This document shows positions 18,659 to 26,246 of a stretch of DNA of 64,000 nucleotides, piece by piece; the first letter of the stretch is position 1; the number at the start of each line of letters is the position of its first letter. Both the position numbers and the translations under genes were made by a program. The stretch spans positions 930,001 through 994,000 of the forward strand of contig NZ_LR738855.1 in NCBI RefSeq assembly GCF_902702935.1, written 5' to 3'. This DNA comes from Corynebacterium rouxii (GTDB taxonomy: Bacteria > Actinomycetota > Actinomycetes > Mycobacteriales > Mycobacteriaceae). Below the pieces are notes generated by a model. That model had not been told where the DNA came from, did no database searches, and saw only the letters and a program-made list of their open reading frames with translations.

Positions 18659-19871
18659 CACCCGAAGCCCCGAACAATTAGACATCGATGCCCGAGCACT
18701 GTTTACCAAAGTCTTCGGTAACGACCCGGAAGGCGTATGGGCAGCACCAGGGCGCGTGAACGTCATTGGCGACCACGTTGATTACGCCGGCGGAATATCA
18801 ATCCCATTTGCACTGCAACAAAACACGGCAGTGGCAGTACGCAGGCGTAACGACGCCCTCCTCAACCTCGTATCTCTCATCCCCGGCGCACAAGAACCTG
18901 CACGATTTAGTATCGCGTTGGATCAAGTCGGCCCTCTAAATCCCACCACCTGGGCAGGATACGTTGTAGGAACCATCTGGGCGGGCGTGCAATCAGGCGT
19001 AATCCCACAGTGCGATGGCCTCGATATCGCCATCGTATCCGATGTTCCCGTAGGATCCGGGCTATCTTCCTCAGCCGCACTGGAATGCTCCATAGGAGTA
19101 GCGGCATACGAACTCGCGGTCGGACGCACACCAGACGCAGCTGCTCGCGCCGGGCTGGTCGAAGCAGCAATTCGTGCGGAAAATGAGGTCGTGGGGGCGT
19201 CGACAGGCGGGCTTGACCAACGGGCGTCGATTTTTGGCGAAGAAGACAAAGCTCTTGTTATTGACTTCCACACCGACCAATTCCGGCTCGTACCTTTTGA
19301 TCTAGAATCGCGTGACCTTGTTTTACTTATCGCGGATACGAATGCGCCACACACGCTTAACGACGGCCAATATGCTTCTCGACGCGGTGTGACAGATGAA
19401 GTCGCTCATGCTCTAGGAGGGGAAGCGGCCACCATTCGCAGCGTGAGCAGCGATGGTGACATTCTCGATCGCACCCGCGATTGGGCGACTGCCAACGGCA
19501 AAGATGTGGATGTCGTAGTAAGGCGGGTGAAGCACATCGTTGAGGAAACTGAGCGCACCGCAGAAGCTGCCACCGCGCTTGATGCGGGGAACTTTGACCG
19601 CTTCCGTGAGCTCATGAAGGACTCCCATATCTCACTACGGGACCAATATGAGGTGTCTACACCCGAGCTTGATTCAGCTTTCGATGCAGCTGGGCAATAT
19701 GGTGCACGAATGACAGGTGGTGGCTTCGGCGGCTCGGTGATTACCTTCGTCGCAGCTAACCGAGTAGAAGAGGTTGCAACAGCAATTGCAGACGCTGCGC
19801 AACGCCAGGGCTACCCAGAACCCACATTTGTGGTGGCCTCGCCAGGCCAAGGCGCACGACGTCTGAGCTGA
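18642..19871 (+). CDS. galK: Galactokinase
   Basis: 409-residue GHMP-family kinase phosphorylating alpha-galactose with ATP. Motif 1 is GRVNVIGDHVDYAGG (about 36-50), the ATP loop is PVGSGLSSSAALE (about 130-142), and the C-terminal motif is MTGGGFGGSVI (about 357-367). ATG 18642 is chosen for the AAGGAGG site at 18626-18632; an upstream in-frame ATG lies at 18612 inside galT. It is the last gene of the operon and is followed by a hairpin. Confidence 0.96.
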   Translation: MPRWINTRSPEQLDIDARALFTKVFGNDPEGVWAAPGRVNVIGDHVDYAGGISIPFALQQNTAVAVRRRNDALLNLVSLIPGAQEPARFSIALDQVGPLNPTTWAGYVVGTIWAGVQSGVIPQCDGLDIAIVSDVPVGSGLSSSAALECSIGVAAYELAVGRTPDAAARAGLVEAAIRAENEVVGASTGGLDQRASIFGEEDKALVIDFHTDQFRLVPFDLESRDLVLLIADTNAPHTLNDGQYASRRGVTDEVAHALGGEAATIRSVSSDGDILDRTRDWATANGKDVDVVVRRVKHIVEETERTAEAATALDAGNFDRFRELMKDSHISLRDQYEVSTPELDSAFDAAGQYGARMTGGGFGGSVITFVAANRVEEVATAIADAAQRQGYPEPTFVVASPGQGARRLS

Positions 19872-19882
19872 TACATAGGGGA

Positions 19883-19918
19883 GAGCCCTTCGCAATCATG
19901 TGTGATTGCGAAGGGCTC
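19883..19918 (+). terminator. Hairpin after galK
   Basis: A perfect 16-bp stem with a 4-base loop (arms 19883-19898 and 19903-19918) starting GAGCCCTTCG. No long T-run follows, so it may be a weak intrinsic terminator or an mRNA 3' stabiliser. It marks the boundary between the galactose operon and the AT-rich restriction-modification island. Confidence 0.7.
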
Positions 19919-19969
19919 CAACTAGTCCACAGGTTAGCTAAAAATCATGCATCCATCTTGAGTTTTATC

Positions 19970-19995
19970 GGTTCAAAATGGAGGAATTTTGAATC
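19970..19995. promoter_or_regulatory. Second inverted repeat upstream of the methyltransferase
   Basis: TTCAAAAT (19972-19979) and ATTTTGAA (19986-19993) form a perfect 8-bp inverted repeat with a 6-base spacer, extendable to 10 bp with one G-T pair. It lies about 10 bases upstream of the main methyltransferase dyad. It could be an additional operator or part of a short terminator protecting the island promoter. Confidence 0.45.
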
Positions 19996-20004
19996 AAAAG
20001 ATAT

Positions 20005-20040
20005 ATATTGTAACCTCTGCCTAGGTAAGGGTTACAATAT
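20005..20040 (+). promoter_or_regulatory. MerR-type promoter/operator of the methyltransferase gene
   Basis: ATATTGTAACC (20005-20015) and GGTTACAATAT (20030-20040) are perfect 11-bp inverted arms around a CCTAGG centre. TTGTAA (20008-20013) and TACAAT (20033-20038) make a -35/-10 pair with a 19-base spacer, the overlong spacing typical of promoters controlled by MerR-family proteins. The dyad covers both elements. The predicted transcript would start within about 10 bases of ATG 20054. The downstream methyltransferase itself carries a MerR-type domain, so autoregulation is inferred. Confidence 0.75.
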
Positions 20041-20053
20041 GTGAAAGTGGATC

Positions 20054-21289
20054 ATGGTGGAATTGGTTAGCGTATCGGAAGCTGCAAATCTTCTCAATGT
20101 TTCTGTGGATAGCATTCGAAGGTGGGAGAAAAAGGGTTTGATAAAAGGAGGAAGGGATAAGAATAATAACAGACGATTTAACCTTAAGGAGATTCAACGG
20201 CTGCAACGTAAGTTATCAGGAGAAGATTCCGAGAATCATTATCGGGTTCTCGTATCGGAACCAACAAAGTTAACTTCTGTGGATCTATTTGCGGGGGCTG
20301 GGGGTACAGCATTAGGACTTGCTAATGCTGGGTTTCAACATATTTTAGTTAACGAGTTTGACAAGCATGCCGCTGCAACACTTCGTTTAAATCGGCCAGA
20401 ATGGAACGTGATTCATGGCGATATTCATGAACTTGATTTTACAAAGTTTAACGGGAAAGTAGATTTAGTCGAAGGGGGATTTCCATGTCAGGCATTTAGT
20501 TATGCTGGTCATAGACGGGGGTTTGCTGATACACGCGGAACGCTGTTTCATGAATTTGCTCGGTGTGTTCAAGAAATTAAACCTAAGGTTGCTATGGGTG
20601 AAAACGTCCGAGGACTATTGACTCATGATAATGGCCGAACTTTTAAGGTAATGGTTGAAACACTACAAAATATTGGGTATCGAGTTGCTTTTAGGCTCAT
20701 GAAATCTCAATATTTTGATGTTCCGCAAAAGCGGGAGAGACTGATTCTTATTGCTGTTCGAGACGATCTTAATTTAAATATTCTTTTTCCCCAAGAAAAA
20801 GATTACACAATTTCGTTGCGGGACGCATTGGAAGGATGCCCAGTTAGTGACGGAGCTAAATACGCAGACTGGAAACGTGATGTTATGAAGCTAGTGCCTG
20901 AAGGGGGATATTGGCGTGATCTTCCAGATGAAATTCAAAGATCGTATATGAAAGCTAGTTATTTTCATACAGGAGGTAAAACGGGAATGGCGCGTCGATT
21001 AGCTTGGGATGAACCTTCATTGACTTTGACTTGTAATCCGGCTCAGAAACAGACTGAGCGTTGTCATCCCTCTGAGACTAGACCTTTAACAGTAAGGGAG
21101 TATGCACGTATCCAGACGTTTCCTGACAGTTGGGAGTTTCAGGGGGGCGTGACGAACCAATATAAACAAATCGGAAACGCTGTTCCTTGTAATCTTGCAT
21201 ACCATTTAGGTATTGGAATTAAAGCCATGCTTAACGGTAATATTCCTGAAGGTTATGAAATTGAAGAAGACTTAGGAAGAATGGCTTAA
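20054..21289 (+). CDS. DNA (cytosine-5) methyltransferase with N-terminal MerR-type HTH
   Basis: 411-residue modification enzyme of a type II system. Residues 1-55 are a MerR-like helix-turn-helix (VSVSEAANLLNVSVDSIRR then WEKKGLI and RRFNLKEIQRL). The methylase follows: motif I DLFAGAGGT (about 77), motif IV GFPCQAFS with the catalytic cysteine (about 143), motif VI GENVRGL (about 178), motif VIII QKRERLILI (about 225), and motifs IX-X REYARIQTFP and QIGNAVP near the C-terminus. Overall it resembles the GGNCC/GGWCC methylases such as M.Eco47II, although the site is inferred mainly from the neighbouring nuclease. AT-rich codon use unlike the flanking galK and helicase genes indicates acquisition by transfer. 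The endonuclease gene is convergent. Confidence 0.93.
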   Translation: MVELVSVSEAANLLNVSVDSIRRWEKKGLIKGGRDKNNNRRFNLKEIQRLQRKLSGEDSENHYRVLVSEPTKLTSVDLFAGAGGTALGLANAGFQHILVNEFDKHAAATLRLNRPEWNVIHGDIHELDFTKFNGKVDLVEGGFPCQAFSYAGHRRGFADTRGTLFHEFARCVQEIKPKVAMGENVRGLLTHDNGRTFKVMVETLQNIGYRVAFRLMKSQYFDVPQKRERLILIAVRDDLNLNILFPQEKDYTISLRDALEGCPVSDGAKYADWKRDVMKLVPEGGYWRDLPDEIQRSYMKASYFHTGGKTGMARRLAWDEPSLTLTCNPAQKQTERCHPSETRPLTVREYARIQTFPDSWEFQGGVTNQYKQIGNAVPCNLAYHLGIGIKAMLNGNIPEGYEIEEDLGRMA

Positions 21290-21307
21290 TCATTAAGTAA
21301 AATTGTG

Positions 21308-21355
21308 AAAGAAATGTTGCTGTCCTGAGTTAAATTAGGAAAGCAACATTTCTTT
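21308..21355. terminator. Bidirectional terminator between methylase and endonuclease
   Basis: Perfect 14-bp inverted arms (21308-21321 and 21342-21355) beginning AAAGAAATGTTGCT, with a further internal TCCT/AGGA pairing. A-rich on one side and T-rich on the other, as expected for a terminator working in both directions between convergent genes. It overlaps the endonuclease stop codon by two bases. Confidence 0.8.
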
Positions 21356-22145
21356 AAGGGAGATTTATTTTGAAAGGGCGTGGAGGAAGTGCTAAATCGA
21401 AATAGTTAGATACAAAATTATTTGAATCTTCGATCTTATTTTCCCCTGGGAAAGCTTCAGATAGTAAGTCGGGGAGTAGGAGTAAAAGATCTTTTAAAGC
21501 ATTTTCTTGACCTGTTACATAGTAATAGGCGGTGGTGCCGTCGATGCAACGAACGTGTTCTCTCAGATCACGTCCTGTCACTTTCCATGGCTGGTCATAG
21601 GCAACTCGCTTTTTCGGCACGATCTGGATGATATAGGATACGTGATCTTTTAAACCATGAAGGCGAGCCGCTTGATCCAGCTTATCCCAGGTGTTTTTTT
21701 CATCTGAAGCTTTAATCGTGTTGTAACGCATTTTTACTTCGGCGAGAATCTTTTTATTGCCAGCTTGTTTAATGGGATTGTCGCTCATGATGTCGAGAAC
21801 TCCTCCGGACGTTCCAGTGGAGCGCCATCCTTTAGCGGAGCCTAGTACTTCTTGATGGAAGTCGCCGATTGCGTTTTGAAAAGTCTTGGTAAGGGCAACG
21901 CTTTTTTCAATTGTTCCTATTTCTTCTTTTGACATGTTTAGCAAATAGCCTCGAAGAATATTCAACGTAGGTTCTGTTTTTGCATCGGTGAGGGTTTCCC
22001 GTGATCTATTTAAAGATCGGGAAAAATTCTTCTTCGTGATCTCGAGTAGTCGATCATAATCTATCCAGTCGAGATTCTTTTGTCTATTAGTAAGTATATT
22101 TCCTCTCGAATTCGAATCGTTTATGTGAAATTTTACCAGGAGCAT
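21354..22145 (-). CDS. Eco47II-like type II restriction endonuclease
   Basis: 263 residues, AT-rich, convergent with the cytosine methyltransferase. The middle contains GGVLDIM (about 114) and, about 20 residues later, ILAEVKMRYNT (about 134), consistent with a PD-(D/E)xK nuclease core: Asp, then Glu-x-Lys. The segment IDGTTAYYYVTGQENALKDL near 200-225 matches what I recall of Eco47II/SinI-type enzymes that cut GGNCC or GGWCC sites. Function as the cutting partner of the neighbouring methylase is a confident inference; the exact target is less certain. The ribosome site is weak and no separate controller (C) protein gene is present. Confidence 0.82.
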   Translation of the reverse strand: MLLVKFHINDSNSRGNILTNRQKNLDWIDYDRLLEITKKNFSRSLNRSRETLTDAKTEPTLNILRGYLLNMSKEEIGTIEKSVALTKTFQNAIGDFHQEVLGSAKGWRSTGTSGGVLDIMSDNPIKQAGNKKILAEVKMRYNTIKASDEKNTWDKLDQAARLHGLKDHVSYIIQIVPKKRVAYDQPWKVTGRDLREHVRCIDGTTAYYYVTGQENALKDLLLLLPDLLSEAFPGENKIEDSNNFVSNYFDLALPPRPFKINLP

Positions 22146-22433
22146 TATTATTTTTCTTAAAAATGCGAGTGTTTTAAATCACGAATTGAGTATAAATGTT
22201 AGGTTTAGTATAGGGGACTATGCGTTATCCTAAAATTTGTCTTAATTTTGTCTAGTTATAACAAATTGCGGTTTAGATTTCCCTTAACTTCCCTTATTGC
22301 TTCCGCAGTGTCATTGGGCTGAGTCAATTTAGAAGTGGGCGAAACGTCGCAAAGCGTGCATCTTTGTAAGGTGTAACACTAAATGTTCAATGATTAGGTA
22401 AAACGCGTGGATGTGGCGTAGCGTGGTGGGGCA
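22146..22433. other. AT-rich junction between R-M island and deaD-like gene
   Basis: About 290 bases without a gene. The first ~120 bases are very AT-rich and hold the endonuclease promoter; AGTATA at 22189-22194 reads as TATACT on the - strand, a possible -10. Base composition returns to the chromosomal norm at about 22300, probably the right border of the island. No direct repeats or attachment site were recognised. The remainder is leader for the helicase gene. Confidence 0.5.
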
Positions 22434-24467
22434 ATGAGCATTACCGATAACGCCACCAGCGGCGAGAACGAGCTGGATATTAAGATTTTGTCGGAATCTC
22501 AGGATAATTCGCAGGTAGACGAAGGCACCACCATCAATAATGATGTCGTTGCCGATGTAGACGACTCCAGGGTTGCGAACGCTTCTGAGGCCACCGACTC
22601 CGCTCAGCAAGAAGCGGACAGTGCAGAAAAAGATGGATTCGAGGCTCTAGGTCTCCCAGACGCAATCCTGAAGGCAGTCGCTAAGGTTGGCTTCGAAACG
22701 CCATCCCCAATTCAGGCGCAGACCATTCCGGTGCTGATGCAGGGTCATGACGTTATGGGCCTCGCGCAGACGGGTACAGGTAAGACGGCAGCATTCGCGT
22801 TGCCTATCTTGTCGCGTATCGACGTCAAGAAGCGCCACCCACAAGCGTTGATCCTCGCCCCAACTCGCGAACTTGCATTGCAGGTTGCAGACTCCTTCCA
22901 GTCCTTCGCAGATCATTTGGGCGACATCCACGTGCTGCCAATTTATGGCGGTCAGGCATACGGCATTCAGCTGTCCGGCCTGCGCCGTGGCGCACAGATC
23001 ATCGTGGGTACTCCAGGCCGTGTGATCGACCACTTGGAGAAGGGCTCCCTTGATATTTCCAACCTCCGCTTCCTTGTTCTGGACGAGGCAGACGAGATGC
23101 TCAACATGGGCTTCCAAGAAGACGTTGAGCGCATTTTGGAGGACACCCCAGAGGACAAGCAGGTTGCGCTGTTCTCTGCCACCATGCCAAACGGCATTCG
23201 TCGTTTGTCTCGCGACTACATGAAGGATCCTCATGAGATCCAGGTGAAGTCGCAGACGCGCACCAACACGAACATCACTCAGCGTTACCTCAACGTTGCA
23301 CACCGCAACAAGCTCGATGCCTTGACCCGTATTCTCGAGGTCACCGAGTTTGAGGCCATGATTATGTTCGTGCGCACCAAGCACGAGACTGAAGAGGTCG
23401 CTGAAAAGCTTCGCGCACGTGGATTCTCCGCTGCTGCTATCAACGGCGACATCGCTCAGGCTCAGCGTGAGCGCACCGTTGATCAGCTCAAGGACGGTCG
23501 TCTTGACATCCTCGTAGCTACCGACGTTGCTGCCCGTGGCTTGGACGTGGAACGTATCACCCACGTGTTCAACTACGACATTCCTAACGACACGGAATCC
23601 TACGTCCACCGCATTGGTCGTACCGGCCGTGCTGGTCGTTCCGGCGAAGCAATCTTGTTCGTTACCCCTCGTGAGCGCCGCATGCTACGTTCCATCGAGC
23701 GTGCCACCAACGCAAAGCTGATCGAAATGGATCTGCCAACCGTTGACGAGGTTAACGAGTCTCGGAAGGCCAAGTTTGCTGACTCGATCACCGAATCTCT
23801 TGAAGACGATCAGGTAGCAATCTTCCGTAACTTGATTAAGTCCTACGCCGAAGAGCACGATGTTCCGCTAGAAGACATCGCTGCAGCATTGGCTACTCAG
23901 GCACGCGCTGGCTCCGAATTCTTGATGAAGGAGCCGCCACCAGAGAAGCGTCGTGAGCGTCGTGACCGCGACGACCGTCGTGGTGGACGTGACCGCTTCG
24001 ATCGTGATGATCGCCGTGGCGGACGCGACCGTGGCTCTCGTTTCGAGCGTAACGACGACATGCAGCTCTACCGCCTTGCGGTTGGTAAGCGCCAGCATGT
24101 TCGCCCTGGTGCCATCGTTGGAGCTTTGGCAAACGAAGGTGGCCTGTCCAACAAGGACTTCGGTCGCATCAACATCTTCGTTGATCACACCTTGGTTGAG
24201 CTGCCAAAGAACATGGACCCAAGCGTGATCGATCGTCTCAGCGACACTCGCATCTCCGGCCAGCTGATCCACATCGAAAAGGATAACGGCCGACCACCAC
24301 GTCGCAACGACGATGGCGACCGCGGTGGATACCGCGGCGGCGACCGCTTCGATCGTGATGATCGTCGTGGCGGACGAGGCGGCCGTGGCGGACGAGGCGG
24401 ACGTGACCGCAACGACCGTGGAGATCGCGGTGGCTACCGTGGTGGCCGCGGCGGATACCGCGACTAA
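22434..24467 (+). CDS. deaD: DEAD-box ATP-dependent RNA helicase (DeaD/CsdA type)
   Basis: 677 residues. An acidic Ser/Asp/Asn-rich N-terminus (about 1-65) precedes the helicase core: Q motif TPSPIQAQTIP, motif I AQTGTGKT (about 112), PTRELALQ, DEAD (about 217-220), SAT, ARGLD and RIGRTGRAGR. After a linker comes a DbpA-like RNA-binding domain (about 540-610, LYRLAVGKRQHVRPGAIVGA to the IHIEK strand). Two Arg/Gly/Asp-rich blocks flank that domain; the last 50 residues are GGR/GGY repeats. Family role: unwinding structured RNA during ribosome assembly and mRNA decay, particularly in the cold. GGTGGGG precedes ATG 22434. Confidence 0.95.
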   Translation: MSITDNATSGENELDIKILSESQDNSQVDEGTTINNDVVADVDDSRVANASEATDSAQQEADSAEKDGFEALGLPDAILKAVAKVGFETPSPIQAQTIPVLMQGHDVMGLAQTGTGKTAAFALPILSRIDVKKRHPQALILAPTRELALQVADSFQSFADHLGDIHVLPIYGGQAYGIQLSGLRRGAQIIVGTPGRVIDHLEKGSLDISNLRFLVLDEADEMLNMGFQEDVERILEDTPEDKQVALFSATMPNGIRRLSRDYMKDPHEIQVKSQTRTNTNITQRYLNVAHRNKLDALTRILEVTEFEAMIMFVRTKHETEEVAEKLRARGFSAAAINGDIAQAQRERTVDQLKDGRLDILVATDVAARGLDVERITHVFNYDIPNDTESYVHRIGRTGRAGRSGEAILFVTPRERRMLRSIERATNAKLIEMDLPTVDEVNESRKAKFADSITESLEDDQVAIFRNLIKSYAEEHDVPLEDIAAALATQARAGSEFLMKEPPPEKRRERRDRDDRRGGRDRFDRDDRRGGRDRGSRFERNDDMQLYRLAVGKRQHVRPGAIVGALANEGGLSNKDFGRINIFVDHTLVELPKNMDPSVIDRLSDTRISGQLIHIEKDNGRPPRRNDDGDRGGYRGGDRFDRDDRRGGRGGRGGRGGRDRNDRGDRGGYRGGRGGYRD

Positions 24468-24482
24468 TAAGAAATTTGGAAT

Positions 24483-24516
24483 AAGGGAGTACGGTTATTA
24501 CCCGTGCTCCCTTTTT
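24483..24516 (+). terminator. Intrinsic terminator after deaD
   Basis: Stem AAGGGAGTACGG paired with CCGTGCTCCCTT (one G-T pair), a short loop and a run of five Ts. It follows the helicase stop by about 15 bases. Confidence 0.85.
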
Positions 24517-24554
24517 CATTCCAGCAGCCTCCGACTCGATAGGAGACAATCACC

Positions 24555-24965
24555 ATGGAACGCAACATCTTTGCAGTAATTTCAGTGTTTATCGCCTTTT
24601 TGGCCCTTGGTGTGACAATGGTCTGGCTTCTGCGCCATGACCCCCTAGAGCAGGCGCTCAAAGGACAACAATCGCCAGTCACAGTCACAGTGAATGACGT
24701 CTATGACGGCGAATGGGTAAGCGTCAGCTCCATATGCCCCTTCGAAGATCGTAAAGCCGCTGCAGATCGCCTAGGAATGGAAAACCTCAACATTCCTGAA
24801 GAAGGCGCCAAAGACACCGACAACTTCATTGTCATGCATGCTGCCAACGGTGAATATGAAACACACAAATACAAGCGCAGCGCCATGGATTTGTGCACAC
24901 ACCCCTTTGACCACGTCGACGCACTGACTCTAACCTCCACACCAGCAGGGTGGGAAGTTCAGTAA
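24555..24965 (+). CDS. Small membrane-anchored or secreted protein, unknown
   Basis: 136 residues. One hydrophobic segment at about 5-26 (IFAVISVFIAFLALGVTMVWLL) is an uncleaved anchor or signal sequence. The outside portion is acidic and contains two cysteines (in SSICPFED and DLCTHPFD) that could form a disulfide. No domain is recognised. AGGAGACAATCACC gives a good ribosome site before ATG 24555. It sits alone between two terminators, so it is probably a monocistronic gene. Confidence 0.85.
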   Translation: MERNIFAVISVFIAFLALGVTMVWLLRHDPLEQALKGQQSPVTVTVNDVYDGEWVSVSSICPFEDRKAAADRLGMENLNIPEEGAKDTDNFIVMHAANGEYETHKYKRSAMDLCTHPFDHVDALTLTSTPAGWEVQ

Positions 24966-25036
24966 AACGCTCTCGAAGAGAAAACCAAAAGCTGGGCTAG
25001 AGCCAGCGTGGCAGTCGCTTCAGCACTAGAAATACA

Positions 25037-25077
25037 AAATCCACACCGGCAGTAAAACATCGCCGGTGTGGATTTTT
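25037..25077. terminator. Bidirectional terminator
   Basis: Perfect 14-bp arms (25037-25050 and 25062-25075) reading AAATCCACACCGGC, with A-rich and T-rich flanks. It separates the + strand small-protein gene from the convergent - strand membrane protein gene. Confidence 0.85.
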
Positions 25078-25091
25078 ATGAGTGATTACAA

Positions 25092-25568
25092 CTACTTAAT
25101 AACAACCATCAGGATTGCTACGATCACCCAGATCAAGGAGAAGATGCCGCCAAACATTGACAGTTGGCTCTTAGCCTTCTTCCAATCGGCGATCTCAAAT
25201 CCGCCCTCGGCCTGCTCGTCAGCCTCTAGGAGGCCCAAGTTGCCCATCATCTTCTTTTGCTTAGGCATAATGACAAAAATTAGCAGAGCCCATGCGATGA
25301 CAGACAACGCCATCGAAGCGTGGTAAACACCGTTGCTCCAGTAGGAATCTCTGGTGAACATCACAGCAAAGCCCACCAGCGGCACTAGGAGGGAGAGCAT
25401 GCCGTAGGTCTGCGTGATCTTGTACAACACTGCAGCAGCACCCTTGGCAGTCTCATCGCCGTTGTGTGCAGCGAAGGCACGGGTATGGAAAGTGGAAACA
25501 GCCACCGTAACGGGGCCGAGGAACAAAATAGCTGTAACGATATGCAGCAAAATTAGGACGGAGTTCAT
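25092..25568 (-). CDS. Four-helix integral membrane protein (DUF2269-like)
   Basis: 158 residues with hydrophobic segments at about 3-24, 53-72, 80-102 and 136-157. The first helix begins MNSVLILLHIVTAILFLGP, with a conserved-looking His in the membrane, resembling the DUF2269 group of small membrane proteins. A cytoplasmic loop, PKQKKMMGNLGLLEADEQ, lies between helices 3 and 4. No function is known. It is transcribed leftwards toward the shared terminator; the upstream nuclease gene on the same strand starts 639 bases farther right and ends 48 bases away, so co-transcription is possible. Confidence 0.85.
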   Translation of the reverse strand: MNSVLILLHIVTAILFLGPVTVAVSTFHTRAFAAHNGDETAKGAAAVLYKITQTYGMLSLLVPLVGFAVMFTRDSYWSNGVYHASMALSVIAWALLIFVIMPKQKKMMGNLGLLEADEQAEGGFEIADWKKAKSQLSMFGGIFSLIWVIVAILMVVIK

Positions 25569-25616
25569 GGGAACCGCACGAGCCTTTCATACAATGGGTG
25601 AGATTAAAAACACATC

Positions 25617-26207
25617 TTAACACTGCCGCCGCATCACCTTCAGATCTGCAGAACTTAGAGGTAGATCGTATTTACGTGCCACATCGGCTAATCGGTTGAC
25701 GTACCAGCATCGTTGCTTGTGTGCCGCGGGTAGCCACTCACTAGGAAGCTTGTCAGATTTTTGACGATTTTGTTGTTTGGAAGCGGCGACAAGATTCAAC
25801 GGATCATTAGCAAACGATATTCGCCGTTCCTTATCCCAAGCGTAGGCACCCATGTCCCAAGCGGCGGAGAGCGGATACACATGGTCGAGCTCAATTGGTT
25901 CTTGATTGCCACGAGCGTTGACGGCAATCGGACGAAGCGAATACGGATCGTCGCCGTGTCCTTGCGTAAGCATGCAATCGACGCTGAGGTGGGCGTCGAT
26001 AAGCGTGGCTGCTAGCACCTCGTCTCGTGTGGAGCATCCACTGCTTTGGATTCCCCAGCCCTCGCCAAATTGGGAGCGCTCATATCCGATAACTGTGACG
26101 CGATGCGAAACTTCTCGCAGGTCATGAAAGTGCCAGCCGTGGGGAATCGATATATACACGGCGAAACACGTAGCCGCGACTAGGAGGGTAAAGAAAATGC
26201 GCTTCAT
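25617..26207 (-). CDS. Secreted HNH nuclease (DUF1524/GmrSD C-terminal type)
   Basis: 196 residues. An N-terminal signal or anchor (about 1-20, RIFFTLLVAATCFAVYISI) sends the protein outside. The nuclease core is IELDHVYPLSAAWDMGA (about 106-122), then NDPLNLVAASKQQNRQKSDKLP (about 134-155), fitting the HNH/DUF1524 pattern of Asp-His, Asn and later His/Asn ligands. Six cysteines outside the signal suggest disulfides. An extracellular DNase with a nutritional, competitive or virulence role is plausible. A TAGGAGGG octamer lies in the coding region near the start. Confidence 0.85.
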   Translation of the reverse strand: MKRIFFTLLVAATCFAVYISIPHGWHFHDLREVSHRVTVIGYERSQFGEGWGIQSSGCSTRDEVLAATLIDAHLSVDCMLTQGHGDDPYSLRPIAVNARGNQEPIELDHVYPLSAAWDMGAYAWDKERRISFANDPLNLVAASKQQNRQKSDKLPSEWLPAAHKQRCWYVNRLADVARKYDLPLSSADLKVMRRQC

Positions 26208-26246
26208 ACATGTTTGGACGTATAAAGCGCACTCTCTGGTTCCCTA

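Noticed and set aside
22647..23609. 320-codon - strand frame opposite deaD
   Set aside because: Antisense shadow of a clear DEAD-box core.
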